From SYFY01 sp043719475 (GTDB lineage: Bacteria; Pseudomonadota; Gammaproteobacteria; Pseudomonadales; Azotimanducaceae): DNA of 45,298 bases. A program made the position numbers and the translations under genes. The notes under the pieces were generated by a model. The model worked only from the letters and a program-made list of their open reading frames with translations, was not told the origin of the DNA and ran no database searches. How positions within the stretch are numbered: position 1 is the stretch's first letter; each line of letters begins with the position of its first letter. Positions 40,686-45,298 of the stretch are shown piece by piece. The stretch is from NCBI GenBank assembly GCA_043719475.1, contig JAYSTS010000180.1:1-45298 (forward strand), given 5' to 3'.

Positions 40686-42094
40686 GCCTTGGACGCATCT
40701 ATATTCTTGGCATCGGCGGCACGCTGATGGGCAGCATTGCTCAACTCGCCAAGGCAGCGGGTTACGAGGTCACTGGCAGCGACAAGAAGCTATACCCGCC
40801 GATGAGCGATCAACTGCGAGAGGCGCAGATCACGGTCCATGAGGGGTTTGATCCTGCACAGCTCGAACCGCGGCCGGATCTGGTGATTGTCGGCAACGCG
40901 GGGCTACCGCGTGGTCACCCCGGTGTTGAGTACATTCTGGAATCCGGCCTGCCTTATACCTCTGGAGCGGCCTGGCTCGGTGAGACGCTGCTGCGCGACC
41001 GATTTGTGCTCGCCGTGTCAGGCACGCACGGCAAAAGCACCACCACCGCCATGCTGGCGTGGATACTGAAATATGCAGGCCTGGATCCGGGTTTCTTGAT
41101 TGGCGGTGTGCCGGTCAACTTCGGTCAATCGGCGGCGCTCGGCAGTACACCGTTTTTTGTGGTGGAGGCCGATGAGTACGACACCTCCTACTTCGACCGC
41201 CGCTCCAAGTTCCTGCACTACCGTCCCCGCACGCTGGTCATCAACAACCTGGAGCATGATCACGCCGACATCTTCCCCGATCTCGACGCAATCCAGGCGC
41301 AGTTTCATCTGCTGCTGCGGACGGTGCCTGCTTCTGGCCTGGTGATAGCACCGACCGCCGACCCGAATGTCGATGACGTGCTCAAGCGAGGATGCTGGAC
41401 TCAGGTACTTCGCTTCGGCAGTGGCCGGATAAAACATCCGCACGAACGGGACAATGCAGAGCGCATTCACGCACGCGACGCAGCGTCCGATTGCAGCACG
41501 TTCACAGTCTGCATCAACGATGTTCCGCTGGGGACTGTCGGCTGGTCGTTGCTTGGTGTTCACAACGTTAACAATGCACTGGCTGCCATCGCCGCAGCGC
41601 GACACGCAGGCGTTGCGCCCAACGTGAGCATTGAGGCACTCGGCCAGTTCAAAGGCGTGAAGCGACGCATGGAGCTCATCCACGCAGATGATCGCACCCG
41701 TGTTTATGACGACTTCGCGCATCACCCAACGGCCATTCGTACCACCCTGCAGGGACTGCGCCGCGCCGTAGGCAGTGATGAAATCATCGCCGTCATCGAA
41801 CCCCGGACGCATACCATGTCGCTCGGTACACTACGTCATGACCTCATTACCTGCTGCTCACCCGCAGACTCCGCAATCTGGTATCGAGGCGAAAACATCA
41901 AGTGGGATCTGGCTTCTCTCGTGGATGAGTGCGTGGTGCCATCACGCCTCTTCGATGATCTCGATGAGTTGATTGATCATCTGGCCAAGCCCACCAAGAC
42001 CCGGCGTCATATCGTCATCATGTCGAATGGTGCTTTCGGTGATATCTATCGGCGCCTGCCGGCGCGTTTACTGACCCGTCAAAAAAGCCACTGA
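40682..42094 (+). CDS. mpl: UDP-N-acetylmuramate:tripeptide ligase Mpl
   Basis: Mpl attaches the salvaged tripeptide L-Ala-gamma-D-Glu-meso-DAP to UDP-MurNAc, the peptide arm of peptidoglycan recycling. The 470-residue Mur-ligase-family protein starts MSLGRIYILGIGGTLMGSIA, has the ATP loop VSGTHGKSTTTAML around residues 115-128, EADEYDTSYFD, NNLEHDHADIF, and DDFAHHPTAIR in the C-terminal domain. Those features and its length separate it from MurC. It complements AmgK-MurU at 8372-9982, which supplies UDP-MurNAc. Confidence 0.96.
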   Translation: MSLGRIYILGIGGTLMGSIAQLAKAAGYEVTGSDKKLYPPMSDQLREAQITVHEGFDPAQLEPRPDLVIVGNAGLPRGHPGVEYILESGLPYTSGAAWLGETLLRDRFVLAVSGTHGKSTTTAMLAWILKYAGLDPGFLIGGVPVNFGQSAALGSTPFFVVEADEYDTSYFDRRSKFLHYRPRTLVINNLEHDHADIFPDLDAIQAQFHLLLRTVPASGLVIAPTADPNVDDVLKRGCWTQVLRFGSGRIKHPHERDNAERIHARDAASDCSTFTVCINDVPLGTVGWSLLGVHNVNNALAAIAAARHAGVAPNVSIEALGQFKGVKRRMELIHADDRTRVYDDFAHHPTAIRTTLQGLRRAVGSDEIIAVIEPRTHTMSLGTLRHDLITCCSPADSAIWYRGENIKWDLASLVDECVVPSRLFDDLDELIDHLAKPTKTRRHIVIMSNGAFGDIYRRLPARLLTRQKSH

Positions 42095-42112
42095 ACCTCT
42101 CAAGGAGAGCAC

Positions 42113-43054
42113 ATGAATCCTGGAAAAAAATTAGTCGTCTTGGCGTTCGTTGCGTTGTCATGCAGCTCCGTCGTTCTTGCCGAAGACTGGTACCCCTCAC
42201 GATACGGTGCTGATGACACGCTCGGAGCATTGAACAACCAGTCGCCGGAAAAGCTGATCGAAGCGGCGAAGCTGGTAACGCAAGGTAAAACCTACCGACT
42301 TGGGGTCGAGACCGGGCCAAAATCCCCAGCTTACCCACCCCGTTCTTTTTCACTGACAGTGCTGCAACTGTCAGATGGAACCGGCACTCCGCTTGGCAGC
42401 AACCAGGCCACCGGTAACGATGATCTGCTCCATTTCTGGATGGGCATCGGCAGCCAGCTCGACGGACTTGGTCACATGGGCATCAACCATACGTACTACA
42501 ACGGCAATCACGCCAAGGATTTTGTGGTCAATACCGGATTGAAAAAACTCGCAATTCACAACCTGCCGCCGATCGCGACGCGTGGTGTCTTGCTGGACGT
42601 CGCGCGACACATGGCGGTCGATATCGTGCCGGCAGGTACGGCGATCAATCAGGCAGAAATCGAGGCAATCGCCAAGGCGCAGGGTGTCAACATCACAAAA
42701 GGTGACGTGGTCCTGTTCCACACGGGCTGGTTGAATGTCATGGATCTGGACCCTGCAAAATTCATGGCAGGCGAGCCCGGTCTGGGTGTTGGTGGCGCGA
42801 AATATCTGGCCGGACTTGGCGTTGTAGCGGTGGGATCGGATACGTGGGCGTTGGAAGTGCTGCCATCGGAGGACGCCACCCAGGCATTCCCGGTTCACCC
42901 TGAACTGCTGGCCAAGAATGGCGTATACATCCTCGAAAACATGGACACACGAGAACTGGCCCGGGACAAAGTTGGCGAATTCCTCTTCGTACTCGGCGTA
43001 CCTCGTTTTGTTGGCGCCGTTCAAGCGGTCATCAATCCAGTGGCTATACGCTGA
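42113..43054 (+). CDS. Secreted cyclase-family (kynurenine formamidase fold) hydrolase
   Basis: The 313-residue precursor has a signal peptide (LVVLAFVALSCSSVVLA, cleavage before EDWYPS), so the enzyme is probably periplasmic. It belongs to the cyclase/kynurenine-formamidase-like metal hydrolases: the metal region is GIGSQLDGLGHMG, a variant of HxGTHxDxPxH in which the first two His are replaced and Asp and the last His remain, as in long members. TRGVLLDV and GDVVLFHTGWL are other family marks. GGAG lies eight bases before ATG 42113. The next gene overlaps its stop by one base. Substrate is unknown. Confidence 0.8.
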   Translation: MNPGKKLVVLAFVALSCSSVVLAEDWYPSRYGADDTLGALNNQSPEKLIEAAKLVTQGKTYRLGVETGPKSPAYPPRSFSLTVLQLSDGTGTPLGSNQATGNDDLLHFWMGIGSQLDGLGHMGINHTYYNGNHAKDFVVNTGLKKLAIHNLPPIATRGVLLDVARHMAVDIVPAGTAINQAEIEAIAKAQGVNITKGDVVLFHTGWLNVMDLDPAKFMAGEPGLGVGGAKYLAGLGVVAVGSDTWALEVLPSEDATQAFPVHPELLAKNGVYILENMDTRELARDKVGEFLFVLGVPRFVGAVQAVINPVAIR

Positions 43055-44061
43055 TGGGGGACGTTCCGGACCTGTTGCCCGACAACCTGGCGGCCATCAA
43101 TTCCCTCTGCCGCAAGCTCGGCTGGCTGCTGCCTGACGAGACCATTCTTGGGCTCAGTCAAGCAGGCGAGGGCAACATGAACCGGACGCTCAGGGCCGAA
43201 ACAGGCTCGCGCACGTTCATTCTCAAACAATCCGTGCCTTATGTGGCCAAGTACCCGAAAATTGCTGCGCCTCAGGAGCGGATCGTTCTGGAGGACGGTT
43301 TTTATCAGGCCATAGAAGTTGATGGTCCACTACGCATGCGTATGCCACGCCGTCTGGGTTTCGCTCCCGAATCCCGATTGTTGATGCTCGAAGACGTCGG
43401 CCGCGGTGCAGCCATGTTGAGTATCTATGCAAACGCCGGTGGTGACCCGGCAGACCGGGGCGTGTACACCGCCTTAATCTACTGGTTGTGGCGATTGCAC
43501 AGCCTGCGCAACTTTGAGGCCACGCGCTTCACCAACGATGCGATGCGCGCATTGAACCACGCCCACATCTTTGTGATTCCCCTGCAGATCAACAACGGGG
43601 CTGCTATCGATCCAGCACTCGCTGAAATAGCACGACGATTTCAGAACGACTCGCAGTTGATCAGCATCGCAGGCAGGCTGGGTGAGATCTATCTCGGCAA
43701 GACCGCACATGCCTCCCAACCTTGTCTATTACATGGCGATTTCTACCCCGGAAGCTGGCTGCGCAATGAGCGTCTTGGGGTGATGATCATTGATCCAGAA
43801 TTCGCGTTCTGTGGTCCGCCTGAATTCGACGTGGGTGTACTGGTTGCACATCTGACGTTTGCTGGCTTTGCCCAACAGGACATCATGGGCATCCTCCGAT
43901 CCTATGTAACCCCACCGGGTTTTGAGTACAGCCTCGCCATTCGTTTCGCCGCCATCGAGATCATTCGCCGCTTGTTGGGTGTCGCTCAATTGCCACTTCA
44001 GGCTACACCCGAACAAAAGCGCGCCTGGCTCGAGACCGCCCGCATGATGATCAACTCGTGA
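43054..44061 (+). CDS. Methylthioribose kinase-like phosphotransferase
   Basis: The 335-residue protein has the aminoglycoside-phosphotransferase fold and looks most like MtnK. Matching segments are GEGNMNRTLRAE (nucleotide loop), ILKQSVPYVAKYP (ATP-binding Lys), LLHGDFYPGSWL with His227 and Asp229, and the DPEFAF metal motif at Asp247-Glu249, followed by GPPEFDVG. Methylthioribose kinase phosphorylates 5-methylthioribose after nucleoside cleavage. Here it overlaps the cyclase stop (TGATG) and its own stop overlaps the nucleoside-hydrolase start. A sugar-kinase role after nucleoside hydrolysis is the natural inference; the exact sugar is open. No other methionine-salvage (mtn) genes are present. 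Confidence 0.7.
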   Translation: MGDVPDLLPDNLAAINSLCRKLGWLLPDETILGLSQAGEGNMNRTLRAETGSRTFILKQSVPYVAKYPKIAAPQERIVLEDGFYQAIEVDGPLRMRMPRRLGFAPESRLLMLEDVGRGAAMLSIYANAGGDPADRGVYTALIYWLWRLHSLRNFEATRFTNDAMRALNHAHIFVIPLQINNGAAIDPALAEIARRFQNDSQLISIAGRLGEIYLGKTAHASQPCLLHGDFYPGSWLRNERLGVMIIDPEFAFCGPPEFDVGVLVAHLTFAGFAQQDIMGILRSYVTPPGFEYSLAIRFAAIEIIRRLLGVAQLPLQATPEQKRAWLETARMMINS

Positions 44062-44963
44062 ACCTGCCGATTCCCCTCATCATCGATACTGATGTCGCGC
44101 TGGGCGTGCACCATGAAGGACGCCCACGTGACATCGATGATGGTTTTGCGATCGCGGAAGCACTGAATTCACCACTGCTGGACCTGCGTCTGGTGAGCAC
44201 CGTGTTTGGCAACGCGCCGCAGGATGCCGTGTTTCAAGTGGCCAAAGAAATCATCGCCTTGAAAGGCGCTGCAGTACCGGTTCTGCGCGGCGCGTCCACA
44301 CCCATGTCAAAAAGTGAATCGACCAACGACGCTGTTGAGGGCATGGCCAGGCTGCTGCGGCGTGAACCCTGTGCCATCGCAGCGATCGGCCCTCTGACCA
44401 ACATGGGACTGCTGGCTCGCCATCATCCGGATGCGTTTGCCAGGATCACACAGTTCATCATCGTCGCTGGCCGTTCCCAAGGTGCCCGTTTTTATATCGG
44501 CGACACCGGCCCCGTGCAGGATTTCAATTTCGAAAACGATGTTGCAGCCGCGCAGTTGATGTTGGCTTCCGCCGCGTCTGGCACGCGTGTCGTGCTGGCT
44601 GGATTCGAGCTGACCAGCAAGGTTTGTGTCACTGAAGAAGACCTGGAGGTCATTGCAGGTCGTGGGACGGAGGTCGCGAACTACTTCCACGACCGGTCGC
44701 TGGCCTGGTGCCGCTACTGGACAACCACCTTTCCACAGGACCGTGGGTTTCATCCTTGGGATTCTGCTGCGATCGCCTGGCTCAAGCATCCAGAGTACTT
44801 CGTCACCGAGTCGAGAGGCTGGCGTGTGACGCCAAGACCTCGTGGCTCCGCCTGGCTCGAGTGTGACTTAGGCTTTGACGGACCACCGATAGAGTATTGC
44901 ACCGGCTTCGCACCGGACGGCGCCGCTGCATTTATCAAGGATGTGGTCGACAGCGTCTACTGA
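44058..44963 (+). CDS. Nucleoside hydrolase with expanded Asp motif
   Basis: This 301-residue enzyme belongs to the inosine-uridine nucleoside hydrolase family. The usual metal and ribose-binding DTDxxxDD is split here: Asp10 and Asp12 (IIDTD) are followed by 14 residues rich in His, Glu and Arg before Asp27-Asp28 (DIDDGF), whereas the family normally has three. Other hallmarks are present: IGPLTNMGLL, FNFENDVAAAQL (the NxxxD ribose loop) and the C-terminal FHPWDSAAIAW. It is coupled by a four-base overlap to the MtnK-like kinase (GTG start at 44058). It probably releases a ribose-type sugar that the kinase phosphorylates. Confidence 0.83.
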   Translation: MNLPIPLIIDTDVALGVHHEGRPRDIDDGFAIAEALNSPLLDLRLVSTVFGNAPQDAVFQVAKEIIALKGAAVPVLRGASTPMSKSESTNDAVEGMARLLRREPCAIAAIGPLTNMGLLARHHPDAFARITQFIIVAGRSQGARFYIGDTGPVQDFNFENDVAAAQLMLASAASGTRVVLAGFELTSKVCVTEEDLEVIAGRGTEVANYFHDRSLAWCRYWTTTFPQDRGFHPWDSAAIAWLKHPEYFVTESRGWRVTPRPRGSAWLECDLGFDGPPIEYCTGFAPDGAAAFIKDVVDSVY

Positions 44964-45110
44964 GATCCACTACGGCTGATCAGCAACCCCCGCTATCAAC
45001 TCCGTATTAACCTCAATTGGATAAAAATTACGCGACCGAAAATGCCGCGCAGGGGTATTCAGAGCTTCGGAACGATCTTGCGATCGCGAACCGTTGGTTC
45101 CGTGACTTTG
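44964..45110. other. Gap holding the 3' exon side of the intron insertion
   Basis: This 147-base stretch lies between the nucleoside hydrolase stop and the end of the group II intron. No terminator hairpin or complete gene is visible. Read on the minus strand from the intron boundary, one frame is open for 16 codons to a TGA; it could be the tail of an interrupted gene, but I do not recognise it. Confidence 0.4.
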
Positions 45111-45179
45111 ATAGGGGTAGGGAAGAGCAACCTCTCCCCTCCCTCCGAACCGTACGTGCGGTTTTCCCGCATACGGCTC
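45111..45179 (-). ncRNA. Group II intron domains V and VI
   Basis: Domain V occupies about 45147-45179: GAGCCGTATGCGG, a GAAA-type loop, and CCGCACGTACGGTTC form the two-helix catalytic hairpin with its bulge. Domain VI follows at about 45111-45146 with a GGGAGGGGAGG / CCCTACCCC stem that should carry the branch-point A near its 3' side. Confidence 0.88.
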
Positions 45180-45196
45180 TCCAGTCGGGTGTTTCT

Positions 45197-45298
45197 TCAA
45201 CGAGATCGGCGCGCGTGTTGATAGGCTGCTGAAACGGAGAACAGCCCAATCTTCGCGAAGTACTTATTCGGCCAGCGTTGATGGTCCTCGTGCGTGCC
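45197..45298 (-). CDS. ltrA: Group II intron reverse transcriptase/maturase, C-terminal end (partial)
   Basis: Only the last 33 codons are in the window. They end HQRWPNKYFAKIGLFSVSAA, then YQHARRSR and a TGA stop, which is the typical C terminus of group II intron-encoded proteins (RWPN.YF...GLFS pattern). The stop lies 18 bases before domain V, as expected. Whether the rest is intact cannot be judged here. Confidence 0.85.
   Translation of the reverse strand, partial: GTHEDHQRWPNKYFAKIGLFSVSAAYQHARRSR

Larger units (their letters stand above)
45111..45298 (-). mobile_element. Group II intron, 3' part, cut by the window edge
   Basis: On the minus strand this segment reads maturase C terminus, a short linker, then the catalytic RNA domains V and VI, the standard order at the 3' end of a bacterial group II intron. 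The 3' boundary is placed at 45111 or 45110, because the intron should end with a purine-rich stem finishing in CTACCCCTAT(C). Bulk of the element (domains I-IV and most of the maturase) is beyond the window. No intron class is assigned. Confidence 0.9.

Noticed and set aside
45017..45232. 71-codon plus-strand frame across the intron end
   Set aside because: It is antisense to intron domains V/VI and the maturase tail, with no protein signal.
1..45298. tRNA, rRNA or riboswitch genes
   Set aside because: I looked through the gaps between genes, all under 300 bases, and saw no cloverleaf, rRNA or recognisable riboswitch core; a covariance-model search would be decisive.

Overview
The window looks like a chromosomal segment of a gammaproteobacterium with moderately high GC. 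Support comes from the gene content and order: an lptD-surA-pdxA-ksgA-apaG-apaH-cca-folB run, amgK-murU, a Vfr-length CRP beside osmC and coq7, and a dsbD-aroQ-prmA-dusB-purH-purD run. From memory, these two runs match two separate chromosomal regions of Pseudomonas-type genomes. Here they lie side by side and some usual members are missing (fis, accB/accC). I cannot name a genus. Coding density is very high, no gap between genes reaches 300 bases, and I saw no tRNA, rRNA, CRISPR array or prophage.

Layout: 1-8296 is mostly a minus-strand outer-membrane and housekeeping operon (lptD, surA, pdxA, ksgA, apaG, apaH, cca), with folB converging on cca. 8372-13629 (plus strand) holds the MurNAc-recycling pair amgK-murU, a djlA-like gene, rpe, gph and trpE. 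13632-16967 separates trpE from trpGDC. It holds a split YeeE/YedE sulfur-compound permease, a hexapeptide acyltransferase, an ABC-2 polysaccharide-export permease with no ATPase gene beside it, and a PmtA-like methyltransferase. 17232-19632 is trpGDC. 19654-25452 holds a SAM methyltransferase, a vfr/crp regulator with a clear terminator, osmC, a VOC protein, coq7, a Ycf46-like AAA ATPase, and a cyclic-nucleotide-binding protein with a decayed rhodanese-like tail.

25518-34125 (minus strand) is purD, purH, dusB, a zinc-ribbon DUF3426 protein, prmA, aroQ and dsbD, with a 17-base tandem repeat before dusB. 34221-40010 holds a TPR-like lipoprotein, a DUF2333 protein, a proton-pumping pyrophosphatase (hppA) and, facing it, a globin-like gene translationally coupled to a pyrophosphate-dependent phosphofructokinase. 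Together these suggest a pyrophosphate-based energy economy. 40185-44963 (plus strand) is a membrane protein, mpl, a secreted cyclase-family hydrolase, a methylthioribose-kinase-like kinase and an unusual nucleoside hydrolase, all tightly packed. The right edge (45111-45298) is the 3' end of a minus-strand group II intron whose maturase gene runs out of the window.

The most interesting candidates are the kinase/nucleoside-hydrolase pair with its expanded Asp motif, the globin fused by overlap to PPi-PFK and facing hppA, and the envelope-gene island inside the trp genes. All functional statements rest on motif recognition by eye. No database search was run.
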